A stretch of DNA of 64,000 nt from Betaproteobacteria bacterium (GTDB lineage: Bacteria; Pseudomonadota; Gammaproteobacteria; Burkholderiales; Burkholderiaceae_C): contig VGHB01000015.1 in assembly GCA_016868355.1 (NCBI GenBank), forward strand, positions 1 through 64,000, written 5' to 3'. The position numbers were made by a program, and so were the translations under genes. This document shows positions 57,301-64,000 of the stretch, piece by piece. Under the pieces are notes generated by a model, which worked only from the letters and a program-made list of their open reading frames with translations, did no database searches and was not told where the DNA came from. Each line of letters starts with the position of its first letter. The first letter of the stretch is position 1.

Positions 57301-58061
57301 ACAACTTCAACGCACCACGCGCGGTGTGTATGGCCGCGGTGCTCTACGTGTTTCGCAGTTTGGTGGACGACGACATTCCCCTCAATGCGGGCTGCCTCAA
57401 GCCCTTGAAGGTCATCATCCCGGAAGGCTCCATGCTCAACCCCAGACCGCCCGCTTCAGTGGTGGCCGGTAATGTGGAAACCTCCAGCTGCATCACCAAC
57501 GCGCTGTTTGCGGCCCTGGGCGTGATGGCCGCCTCACAGCCCACGATGAACAACTTCACCTTCGGCAACGACCGGGTGCAGTACTACGAGACCATCTCCG
57601 GCGGCAGTGGTGCCGGGGGCCTGTACAACGAGCGCGGTGAACTGGTGGGGGGCTTCCACGGGACCAGCGTGGTCCAAACCCATATGACCAATTCGCGCTT
57701 GACCGATCCCGAGGTTCTGGAGTTCCGGTTCCCGGTGCGCTTGCTGTCCTATGAAATCCGGAAGGACTCAGGTGGCCAGGGCCGCTGGAAGGGTGGCGAT
57801 GGGGGCGTGCGGCGCATCCAGTTTTTGGAACCGGTGACCGCCGGCATCTTGTCCAATGGCCGCGTGCATCCGGCTGCAGGTGCTCAGGGCGGGCAGGCGG
57901 GAGCGCCGGGCCGCAATCGGGTGGTGAGGGCCGATGGAGCGGCTCAGGAACTCGGCCACATCGGCGAGGTGGCGATGGAGCCGGGCGATTTGTTCGAGAT
58001 CCACACCCCAGGCGGCGGCGGATTTGGTACGGATCAGGGTTTTCCCGCTACACTAAGGTGA
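54309..58061 (+). CDS. 5-oxoprolinase, fused hydantoinase A/B type
   Basis: A 1,250-residue fusion. Residues 1-~690 are HyuA-like: the ATPase-type [45 protein letters not shown] and [19 protein letters not shown]. Residues ~705-1250 are HyuB-like ([56 protein letters not shown]). This single-chain layout is that of ATP-dependent 5-oxoprolinase, which opens 5-oxo-L-proline to glutamate. Hydantoinases of the same superfamily are usually two separate chains, so the fusion favours oxoprolinase. Divergent from a TRAP transporter that may supply the substrate. Confidence 0.88.
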   Translation: MSWEFWIDRGGTFTDIVGRRPDGVLLTHKLLSENPERYRDAAVAGMRHLLGLRPNQAISPEQVACVKMGTTVATNALLERKGEPTLLVTTRGFRDALRIAYQNRPRLFDRQIVLPELLYQRVIEAQERMGAHGEVVQSLDEDHLRERLWAAHDAGLRSVAVVFLHGYRYTAHEQAAARMAREVGFQQVSTSHETSPLMKFVSRGDTTVVDAYLSPILRRYVDQVAAEMPGVPLYFMQSSGGLIDARAFQGKDAILSGPAGGIVGMARTAEMAFPAEAQAGSLKVIGFDMGGTSTDVSHYAGEFEHEFETQVAGVRMRAPMMSIHTVAAGGGSILHFDGARFRVGPQSAGANPGPACYRRGGPLTVTDANVLLGKLQPQWFPRVFGPQGDQPLRREPAAQGFEVIAQQTGSSIEAVAEGFVRIAVQQMANAIKKISVARGYDVTRYTLQCFGGAGGQHACQVADALGMGRVLVHPLAGVLSAYGMGLADQTRIREQAVELPLSAALVPQLQADLEALARTASQAWEGLPVASGRIIVAHRVHIRYEGTDSALAVAVSPQAGDVAASASGPGCSDAWVDAIAQAFEAAYRRRYAFLMQGKRLIVEAVSVEAVVAGDVPAEPLQALHPPRQVPRRETVRLYSQGRWHEAALVVRQDLRPGDQLLGPAIIAEQNATTVVEPDWQANLTERDHLVLSRRFAREQRYAAGTQADPVLLEVFNNLFMNIAEQMGLQLQNTAYSVNIKERLDFSCALFDAQGHLIANAPHMPVHLGSMGESIQTVMRENAGRMKPGDVFVLNDPYQGGTHLPDVTVITPVFLGVPGGDRLRPAFYVGSRGHHADIGGLTPGSMPPFSTTIEQEGVQIRNFLLVQGQGPLEEDTRNAAAGRLREAELLALLRSGPYPSRNPEQNLADLKAQIAANERGVQELRRIVEQFGLDVVQAYMRHVQDNAEESVRRVITRLRDGSATWPLDNGARIQVTVRVHADQRSAEIDFTGTSAQLSNNFNAPRAVCMAAVLYVFRSLVDDDIPLNAGCLKPLKVIIPEGSMLNPRPPASVVAGNVETSSCITNALFAALGVMAASQPTMNNFTFGNDRVQYYETISGGSGAGGLYNERGELVGGFHGTSVVQTHMTNSRLTDPEVLEFRFPVRLLSYEIRKDSGGQGRWKGGDGGVRRIQFLEPVTAGILSNGRVHPAAGAQGGQAGAPGRNRVVRADGAAQELGHIGEVAMEPGDLFEIHTPGGGGFGTDQGFPATLR

Positions 58062-58263
58062 TGCGGCACACGCGTCCAACACCAACCCTCATCCTGGCCC
58101 GAGCCGCGGGCGTATGGGTGTGCGCGCGTCCGAGCAAGACGACGACCAAGACCGAGATCACCACGGGCTGATCGGCTCTGGTTCGTCGTGCGCCCTCCCG
58201 GCCAGACGAGCCGGGCAAACGGCCAGAACAGTTTCTGACTGCAAACAAAAAAGGGCGGACAAC

Positions 58264-59373
58264 ATGAGCAAGCGGGTAGGCCTCGTTGGCTGGCGCGGCA
58301 TGGTGGGATCGGTTCTGATGGACCGCATGCAGGCCGAGCAGGATTTCGATCTGATCGAGCCGGTTTTCTACTCCACCTCCAGCGCGGGCGGCCGCGCCCC
58401 GGTCATGGCCAAGCAGCACACCACGCTCCTGGACGCCAACGACCCCGCGCAGCTGGCCCAGTGCAACATCATCATCACCTGCCAGGGCGGTGACCACACC
58501 AAGGACGTGTTCCCGCGCTTGCGGGCCAATGGCTGGGACGGCCATTGGATTGATGCCGCTTCGGCGCTGCGCATGGAGTCTGATGCGGTCATCATCTTGG
58601 ACCCTGTGAACGACAGCCTGATCCAGCGCAAGCTGGCCGCGGGTGGCCGCAACTGGATCGGCGGTAACTGCACCAACTCGATCCTGTTGATGGGCTTGTC
58701 GGGCCTGTTCAAGGCGGGGTTGGTGGAGTGGGTCAGTTCCATGACCTACCAGGCGGCTTCAGGTGGCGGTGCCAACCACATGCGCGAACTGCTCAAAGGC
58801 ATGGGTGTGTGCCACGCGGCCGCAGGGGCCGATCTGGAAAACCCCGCTACGGCCATCCTGGACATCGACCGTCAGGTGGCCCAAGCCATCCGCGAGGACG
58901 TGCCCACGGAGTTCTTCGGTGCGCCCCTGGCCGGTGGCCTGATCCCCTGGATCGACGCGCAGCTCGACAACGGCCAATCGAAGGAAGAGTGGAAGGGCCA
59001 AGCTGAGGTCAACAAGATCCTGGGCAGCGAACAGACCATTCCCGTGGACGGCCTTTGCGTGCGCATTGGCGCCATGCGCTGCCACAGTCTGGCTCTGACC
59101 CTCAAGCTAAAGCAAGACCTGCCATTGCAGCAGATTGAAGGCCTGATCAAGGGCGGCAATCCCTGGGTCAAGTGGGTGCCCAATGAACGGGCCATCACCA
59201 TCCAGGAACTCACCCCGGCCTCGATTACCGGTGGCTTGCAAGTGGGCGTGGGCCGGGTGCGCAAGCTCAACATGGGCCCGCAATACCTGTCGGCCTTTGT
59301 GATCGGTGACCAGCTGCTGTGGGGTGCAGCCGAGCCGCTGCGCCGCATGCTGCGCATTCTGCTGAAGGCGTGA
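58264..59373 (+). CDS. asd: Aspartate-semialdehyde dehydrogenase
   Basis: A 369-residue enzyme of the gamma-proteobacterial/Burkholderiales type. It reduces aspartyl phosphate to the semialdehyde for lysine, threonine and methionine synthesis. It has [18 protein letters not shown] (NADP fold), the catalytic Cys at about 136 in [24 protein letters not shown] and the substrate-binding RIGAMRCHS with the catalytic His. ATG 58264 gives the family start; the frame is open far upstream but without similarity. The 200 bases before it contain no gene. Confidence 0.96.
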   Translation: MSKRVGLVGWRGMVGSVLMDRMQAEQDFDLIEPVFYSTSSAGGRAPVMAKQHTTLLDANDPAQLAQCNIIITCQGGDHTKDVFPRLRANGWDGHWIDAASALRMESDAVIILDPVNDSLIQRKLAAGGRNWIGGNCTNSILLMGLSGLFKAGLVEWVSSMTYQAASGGGANHMRELLKGMGVCHAAAGADLENPATAILDIDRQVAQAIREDVPTEFFGAPLAGGLIPWIDAQLDNGQSKEEWKGQAEVNKILGSEQTIPVDGLCVRIGAMRCHSLALTLKLKQDLPLQQIEGLIKGGNPWVKWVPNERAITIQELTPASITGGLQVGVGRVRKLNMGPQYLSAFVIGDQLLWGAAEPLRRMLRILLKA

Positions 59374-60179
59374 GCGAGCAGCCCGGCGTTGCGGGCCGGA
59401 TTGCCCTGGGTGTGCGCTACCGGGGAACGGCCTACCGGGGCTGGCAAAGCCAGCCTGGTGGACAAACCGTGCAAGACCGCCTGGAGCAGGCGCTGGCGCA
59501 GTTCGCCGGTCTGTCTGAGCCGATTCGCACCGTCTGTGCCGGCCGTACCGACACCGGTGTGCATGGCCTGAACCAGGTGGTGCACCTGGATGCACCGGTT
59601 CAGCGCGAGCCTTTTTCCTGGGTGCGGGGCACCAACCGCTATTTGCCGTCTGACATCGCGCTGCAGTGGTGCGCCCCCGTGCCGGCCAGTTTTCATGCAC
59701 GCAGCAGTGCAATAGGGCGGCGCTATCGATACCGGCTGCTGCAGTCGCCCGTGCGGCCCTCCCTTGAGGTGGGCTTGGTGGGCTGGACCTTCATGGATCT
59801 GGACGGCCAGGGCATGCGTGAAGCTGCCGCCCACCTGATCGGCGAGCACGACTTCAGCTCCTTTCGCGCGGCCGAATGCCAAGCCGCTACGCCGATAAAG
59901 ACCTTGCTCGAAATCACCGTCCGCCAGCAAGGCCCGCTTTGGGAATTTGACTTCGAAGCTTCGGCCTTCTTGCATCACATGGTGCGCAACATCATGGGTT
60001 GTCTGGTCTTGGTGGGGCAGGGCAGGCGGTCGGCGGCGTGGATGGCCGACGTGCTTAAAGCCCGTTCGCGTGAGGCGGCGGCGCCGACCTTCGCAGCCGA
60101 TGGCCTGTACTTTGTCGGCCCGCGCTACGAAGACCACTGGGGCTTGCCAGCGGGCGCTACAACCAGCCTGCCCGTCTGA
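59370..60179 (+). CDS. truA: tRNA pseudouridine(38-40) synthase
   Basis: A 269-residue enzyme modifying positions 38-40 of tRNA anticodon arms. It has [20 protein letters not shown], the catalytic Asp in [39 protein letters not shown] and [14 protein letters not shown]. The GTG start overlaps the asd stop as GTGA. In related genomes a fimV gene usually sits between asd and truA; here it is missing. Confidence 0.95.
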   Translation: MSEQPGVAGRIALGVRYRGTAYRGWQSQPGGQTVQDRLEQALAQFAGLSEPIRTVCAGRTDTGVHGLNQVVHLDAPVQREPFSWVRGTNRYLPSDIALQWCAPVPASFHARSSAIGRRYRYRLLQSPVRPSLEVGLVGWTFMDLDGQGMREAAAHLIGEHDFSSFRAAECQAATPIKTLLEITVRQQGPLWEFDFEASAFLHHMVRNIMGCLVLVGQGRRSAAWMADVLKARSREAAAPTFAADGLYFVGPRYEDHWGLPAGATTSLPV

Positions 60180-60257
60180 CGCGCCAGAGCAAGAGGCTGC
60201 CGCTGGCGGCCATGATGCCCAGTGGCATCGGGTAGACCCAGGGCCAGTGCCGGTCGG

Positions 60258-60908
60258 TCAGGCAGCCGGTTGGGGCTCGCTTGAACAGGGCGGGCGCTCC
60301 AGCATGAGGTAGCCGTGGAACACACCCACCTGCACCAGCGCTTCTTCGGCCCCATCGGGCCACAGGTCGCGGGAATCGAATTGAACATCGAAGGTGCGCT
60401 GCCACGGGCTGTCCAGCCCATGGCCATGCGCGTCTGGGAAGGGGTAGGGCGGCGAAATCCCGACCACCACACCCGTTTGGCCGCGAATGTAGCCAGGCAT
60501 GCGAATATGCCCCGGCACGAATTCGTTCTTGACCCGAACCCGGTCTCCGATGCGGATATCCGGCAGTTGCAGATTGCCCACCCGCCCGGCCTTGCTCGGG
60601 CGCGACAGCGGCACTGGCGCACCAGCGGCCGAATCCAGTTCTTGGGCGCTGAATACACCCCGCTCCACGCACATGGTGGCCACCGCCGTGAAGGTTCGCT
60701 CGTAATAGCTGGCGGCCATGTAGTGCCTGGGCTCCATGCGCTCGACCGCATGGCGGTACTCGTCCATGTTGTACAGGCCTTGCCTGACCAAGCGCACCCA
60801 CATGGCTGCAATGCGAATTTCCGCTTCTGAATGAAAAGGTTCCCCGTGCCCGCGAGGCTGCACGGTGCCAAATCCCTGGCGCCCACCGAGATCGTGTACG
60901 CCGTCCAT
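60258..60908 (-). CDS. nthB: Nitrile hydratase beta subunit
   Basis: A 216-residue subunit with the diagnostic start MDGVHDLGGRQGFG, the helical part NMDEYRHAVERMEPRHYMAA, and the SH3-like C-terminal domain IGDRVRVKNEFVPGHIRMPG, IRGQTGVVVG. It pairs with the alpha subunit to hydrate nitriles to amides, or, in the related thiocyanate hydrolases, to act on thiocyanate. Its ATG overlaps the alpha stop by one base (TGATG), so the two are translated together. No activator gene follows; the 80 bases to the convergent truA hold no clear ORF. Confidence 0.88.
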   Translation of the reverse strand: MDGVHDLGGRQGFGTVQPRGHGEPFHSEAEIRIAAMWVRLVRQGLYNMDEYRHAVERMEPRHYMAASYYERTFTAVATMCVERGVFSAQELDSAAGAPVPLSRPSKAGRVGNLQLPDIRIGDRVRVKNEFVPGHIRMPGYIRGQTGVVVGISPPYPFPDAHGHGLDSPWQRTFDVQFDSRDLWPDGAEEALVQVGVFHGYLMLERPPCSSEPQPAA

Positions 60909-61525
60909 CACGCTGCTCCAGTTGGTGCTGTTACCGCGGCGTTGGCGGGGGGCTGCTCCAGCCGTGCCACGCCAATCATCGACTCCTTGGTGATCAGGGC
61001 CTCCAGCGCCTGTACGGTCCAGCCCTGAGTGTGAGCCGGCCGGTAGGGCAGCACCATGTATCGGGTGTCGGTGGTGGTGTCCCAGACCCGTATGCGCATG
61101 GCCTGGGGCAGGTGCAAGCCCATCTCGGCCAGCACGGTTCGGGCCTCGCGCACGACGCGTGCGCGGTATTCCAAGTCCTTGTACCAACCTGGGGCCATAC
61201 CGATGATGGAAAAGGCGGTGCAAGAACACAGGGTGCAGCAGATGACGTTGTGCACCTCAGCGGTGTTTTCCAAGACGACCAGGCTGCGATGGTGTTCCGG
61301 CATGTCCAGACCCATGCTGGCCGCCGCTGCTCGGCCATCGGTCAGAAGCTGCGCTTTGAAGCTGCGGTCGGTCCACGCCCGCGCGCACAAGCGTGCGCCG
61401 TTTCGGGGCTGCCATTGCTCGGTGACTTGGTGGTGAAAGGCCTGTAGGTCGTTGTCGTGCAGCAGGCTCTTGGCCTTGAGCAAATGTTCCAGGGCGTCGG
61501 CCTGTGCTCGCAAGGGCTGGTCCAT
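60908..61525 (-). CDS. nthA: Nitrile hydratase alpha subunit
   Basis: A 205-residue metal-carrying subunit. The metal site reads CTLCSC at residues 97-102, with an extra Cys at 96; the Thr in second position is the pattern of cobalt-type enzymes (iron types have CSLCSC). After it the sequence TAFSIIGMAPGWYKD differs from the usual YPWPVLGLPP of cobalt enzymes. Downstream are EYRARVVREARTVLAEMGL and VWDTTTDTRYMVLPYRP. It lies with nthB between truA and trpF on the opposite strand, an insertion into a normally core amino-acid region. True substrate unknown. Confidence 0.88.
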   Translation of the reverse strand: MDQPLRAQADALEHLLKAKSLLHDNDLQAFHHQVTEQWQPRNGARLCARAWTDRSFKAQLLTDGRAAAASMGLDMPEHHRSLVVLENTAEVHNVICCTLCSCTAFSIIGMAPGWYKDLEYRARVVREARTVLAEMGLHLPQAMRIRVWDTTTDTRYMVLPYRPAHTQGWTVQALEALITKESMIGVARLEQPPANAAVTAPTGAA

Positions 61526-61640
61526 GGCGGTCTCCTGTGTCGGTGGCGCTCGAACATCAAGGTATCACAGGTGCTTGCAAGGCCACGTTTGCCAGGCCAC
61601 GCCCGGTACGCAGCCTGCTAGGCCGGGAGACAATCGGGGC

Positions 61641-62291
61641 ATGACGCCGCGCACCCTCATCAAAATTTGTGGTCTGACCCGGCAGGCGGATGTCTACGCC
61701 GCGGTGCAGGCGGGGGCAGACTACATCGGCTTCGTGCACTACCCCTCCAGCCCACGTCATCTTGAACTGGCCAGCGCTGCGGCGTTGGCATCGGCCCTGC
61801 CCGATTCGGTCACCCCAGTCTTGCTCTTTGTGAACCCAACGCCGGCCACGGTGCATCAGGGCCTGACCCTCATGCCGCGGGCGATCGTGCAGTTTCACGG
61901 GGACGAAAGCCCCATGCATTGCCAGCAGGCCCTGGCCCAACGGGCAAACCCCTACTGGCGCGCCGCACGCATGGGCCCCGACATGGACTTGCTAAACTTC
62001 TCACTTGAATTCCATCAGGCGCAGGCCCTTTTGCTCGATGCCCATGTCCAGGGCTACGGCGGCGCCGGAAAGTCCTTTGATTGGTCACTTATCCCCCCCG
62101 ACGTTCCCGCTCGGCTCGTTTTGTCTGGTGGGTTGAATCCTGCCAATGTGATCGATGGCATCCATCGGGTACGGCCCTGGGCCGTTGATGTGAGTTCGGG
62201 TGTCGAGGCTGCCAAAGGCCATAAAGACCCCGGGCTGATGCACGATTTTTGTCAGGCGGTCCGTCAAGCGGACCGAAGTCCACCATGCTGA
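61641..62291 (+). CDS. trpF: Phosphoribosylanthranilate isomerase
   Basis: A 216-residue TIM barrel of tryptophan synthesis. It shows [20 protein letters not shown] with the catalytic Cys, [41 protein letters not shown] and [19 protein letters not shown] with the catalytic Asp. ATG 61641 follows GGGAG; the open frame upstream overlaps nthA and was rejected. Its stop overlaps the trpB start by seven bases. Confidence 0.95.
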   Translation: MTPRTLIKICGLTRQADVYAAVQAGADYIGFVHYPSSPRHLELASAAALASALPDSVTPVLLFVNPTPATVHQGLTLMPRAIVQFHGDESPMHCQQALAQRANPYWRAARMGPDMDLLNFSLEFHQAQALLLDAHVQGYGGAGKSFDWSLIPPDVPARLVLSGGLNPANVIDGIHRVRPWAVDVSSGVEAAKGHKDPGLMHDFCQAVRQADRSPPC

Positions 62292-63562
62292 ATTACGCTC
62301 AACCCGACGCCCGCGGCCACTTTGGCCCGTATGGCGGCACCTTTGTGGCCGAGACCCTGATCCATGCTTTGGATGAACTAAAGGCCGCCTATGCCCGGTA
62401 TCAACACGATCCCGAGTTCCTGGCTGAATTCCGGCGTGAACTGAAGCACTTCGTGGGGCGGCCCAGCCCGATTTACCACGCGGACCGCCTCAGCCGCGAA
62501 CTCGGAGGTGCTCAGATTTACCTCAAGCGTGAAGACCTTAACCACACCGGCGCGCACAAGGTGAACAACACCATTGGCCAGGCCCTACTGGCCAAGCGCA
62601 TGGGCAAGCCGCGCGTGATCGCTGAAACCGGTGCGGGTCAGCACGGCGTGGCCACGGCCACCATCTGCGCGCGCTACGGGTTGGAATGTGTGGTGTACAT
62701 GGGCAGCGAAGACGTCAAGCGCCAAAGCCCCAACGTCTACCGGATGAAGCTGCTGGGTGCTACTTTGGTGCCGGTGGAGTCGGGCAGCAAGACGCTCAAG
62801 GATGCCCTCAACGAAGCCCTGCGCGACTGGGTCACGAATGTGGAAAACACCTTCTACATCATCGGCACTGTGGCGGGACCACACCCATATCCCATGCTCG
62901 TGCGTGACTTCCAAAGCGTGATCGGCCAAGAGTGCCTGGTGCAGATGCCCGAAATGACCGGCCGCCAGCCCGACGCGGTGCTGGCCTGTGTGGGCGGTGG
63001 CAGCAACGCCATGGGTATTTTCTACCCCTACATCAAGGAGGAAGGCACGCGGCTGATCGGTGTGGAAGCGGCAGGCCACGGATTGGACAGCGGTAAGCAT
63101 TCGGCCTCGCTGCAACGCGGCCAGCCCGGTGTGCTTCACGGCAACCGCACCTATTTGCTCCAAGACGAAGCTGGGCAGGTAACCGAAACCCACTCGATTT
63201 CCGCCGGACTGGATTACCCCGGGGTGGGCCCTGAGCATGCCTACCTGAAGGATATCGGCCGCGCCGAGTACGTGGGCATCACCGACGATGAAGCCATGGT
63301 CGCCTTCCATCGTCTGTGTCGCACCGAGGGCATCATTCCCGCGCTGGAAAGCAGCCACGCGCTGGCCTATGCGATGAAGCTTGCCCCCACCATGCGGCCT
63401 GACCAAACCCTGTTGATAAACCTTTCGGGCCGTGGTGACAAGGATATCGGCACCGTGGCTGACTTGAGCGGCGCCGATTTCTATTGCCGGCCCTCGTGCC
63501 GCGGCCAGACGGTGAAAACCGGTAGCGCACAAGTGGTGAGCCTGCAGGGGGTCAAGCGATGA
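62285..63562 (+). CDS. trpB: Tryptophan synthase beta chain
   Basis: A 425-residue PLP enzyme that joins indole and serine. It has [16 protein letters not shown], the PLP lysine in [34 protein letters not shown], the phosphate loop [10 protein letters not shown] and [13 protein letters not shown]. Overlaps trpF at the start and trpA at the end (ATGA), so trpF-trpB-trpA form one coupled unit. Confidence 0.97.
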   Translation: MLNYAQPDARGHFGPYGGTFVAETLIHALDELKAAYARYQHDPEFLAEFRRELKHFVGRPSPIYHADRLSRELGGAQIYLKREDLNHTGAHKVNNTIGQALLAKRMGKPRVIAETGAGQHGVATATICARYGLECVVYMGSEDVKRQSPNVYRMKLLGATLVPVESGSKTLKDALNEALRDWVTNVENTFYIIGTVAGPHPYPMLVRDFQSVIGQECLVQMPEMTGRQPDAVLACVGGGSNAMGIFYPYIKEEGTRLIGVEAAGHGLDSGKHSASLQRGQPGVLHGNRTYLLQDEAGQVTETHSISAGLDYPGVGPEHAYLKDIGRAEYVGITDDEAMVAFHRLCRTEGIIPALESSHALAYAMKLAPTMRPDQTLLINLSGRGDKDIGTVADLSGADFYCRPSCRGQTVKTGSAQVVSLQGVKR

Positions 63563-64000
63563 GCCGCATTCAGCCCGCCTTCAAGGCCCTGGCCGCCAGC
63601 GGCCGCAAGGCCCTGATTCCATTTGTAACCGCCGGCGATCCTTATCCCGATGCCACAGTGGACATCATGCTGGCCATGGCCCGCGCCGGTGCCGATATCA
63701 TCGAACTGGGTGTACCGTTTTCCGACCCAATGGCCGACGGGCCAGTGATTCAGAAGGCAGGCGAACGAGCCCTGAGACAAGGCGTCGATCTGACTCAGGT
63801 GCTGGAGATGGTGCGGGGTTTTCGCGTTCACGACCCGCTGACGCCGGTGGTCTTGATGGGTTACGCCAATCCTCTAGAGCGCTACGACATCAAACGCGGC
63901 CAGGGCGCTTTTGTGCGAGATGCCCAAACAGCCGGGGTCGATGGCGTGTTGGTGGTCGACTACCCGCCCGAAGAAGTGGAGGATCTGTCGGCTGCCTTGA
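63559..64000 (+). CDS. trpA: Tryptophan synthase alpha chain, N-terminal part
   Basis: The first 147 codons before the window ends. It reads [30 protein letters not shown], the catalytic Glu region [32 protein letters not shown] and [14 protein letters not shown], all typical of TrpA, which releases indole from indole-glycerol phosphate. ATG 63559 overlaps the trpB stop as ATGA. Confidence 0.96.
   Translation, partial: MSRIQPAFKALAASGRKALIPFVTAGDPYPDATVDIMLAMARAGADIIELGVPFSDPMADGPVIQKAGERALRQGVDLTQVLEMVRGFRVHDPLTPVVLMGYANPLERYDIKRGQGAFVRDAQTAGVDGVLVVDYPPEEVEDLSAAL

Noticed and set aside
60160-60257. Small hydrophobic ORF after nthB ([18 protein letters not shown])
   Set aside because: No clear start codon or ribosome site, it overlaps the truA end, and about 35 residues are too few to judge.

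Overview
The window is GC-rich, densely coded chromosomal DNA from a betaproteobacterium, most likely order Burkholderiales and close to Comamonadaceae. The evidence is gene order and protein type: acnB / CoA lyase / mdh / GntR / sdhCDAB / sdhE / gltA, the leuCDB and asd-truA-trpFBA blocks, a Bug-type solute-binding protein and a TRAP transporter. I saw no tRNA, rRNA, CRISPR array, insertion sequence or phage gene.

Layout. 1-1071: start of a leftward btuB with a cobalamin riboswitch, then a decayed SIS-domain (HexR/RpiR-like) gene. 1074-11272: glycogen and alpha-glucan genes glgP-glgB-glgX-malQ and a convergent GH13 lipoprotein. 11647-14148: a riboflavin synthase, exonuclease I and a decayed YcaQ-like gene. 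14213-26022: the TCA block (acnB, a frameshifted periplasmic protein, CoA-ester lyase, mdh, GntR regulator, sdhCDAB, sdhE, gltA). 26109-34446: propionyl-CoA to succinyl-CoA pathway (FCD-type GntR regulator divergent from scpA-meaB-pccB-pccA-VOC protein). 34655-38309: a molybdenum-hydroxylase fragment, then leuC-leuD-leuB. 38306-41737: a zinc block (znuB, znuA, His-rich outer-membrane protein, divergent Zur-type regulator). 41727-51264: mixed accessory genes (YghU-like GST, Bug protein, a coupled three-gene membrane operon, SOUL protein, acyl-CoA ligase, symporter). 51276-58061: TRAP transporter divergent from a fused 5-oxoprolinase. 58264-64000: asd, truA, a nitrile-hydratase pair on the opposite strand, then trpF-trpB-trpA (cut by the window end).

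How the parts fit. The propionyl-CoA block feeds succinyl-CoA into the TCA cycle encoded next door. Its mutase needs cobalamin, for which the btuB/riboswitch pair at the left edge is an uptake route. An identical 18-bp sequence containing a perfect 14-bp palindrome lies upstream of both acnB and the HutC-type GntR gene, suggesting a small TCA regulon. The TRAP transporter and 5-oxoprolinase are divergent neighbours and may form a 5-oxoproline uptake and use unit.

Most of the window is ordinary core metabolism and I did not find an obviously new defence or mobile system. The points most worth a second look are the shared palindrome, the Znu locus without an ATPase gene, the YciB-like/DUF885/DUF418 coupled operon, the nitrile hydratase without a visible activator, and the broken genes at several block boundaries.
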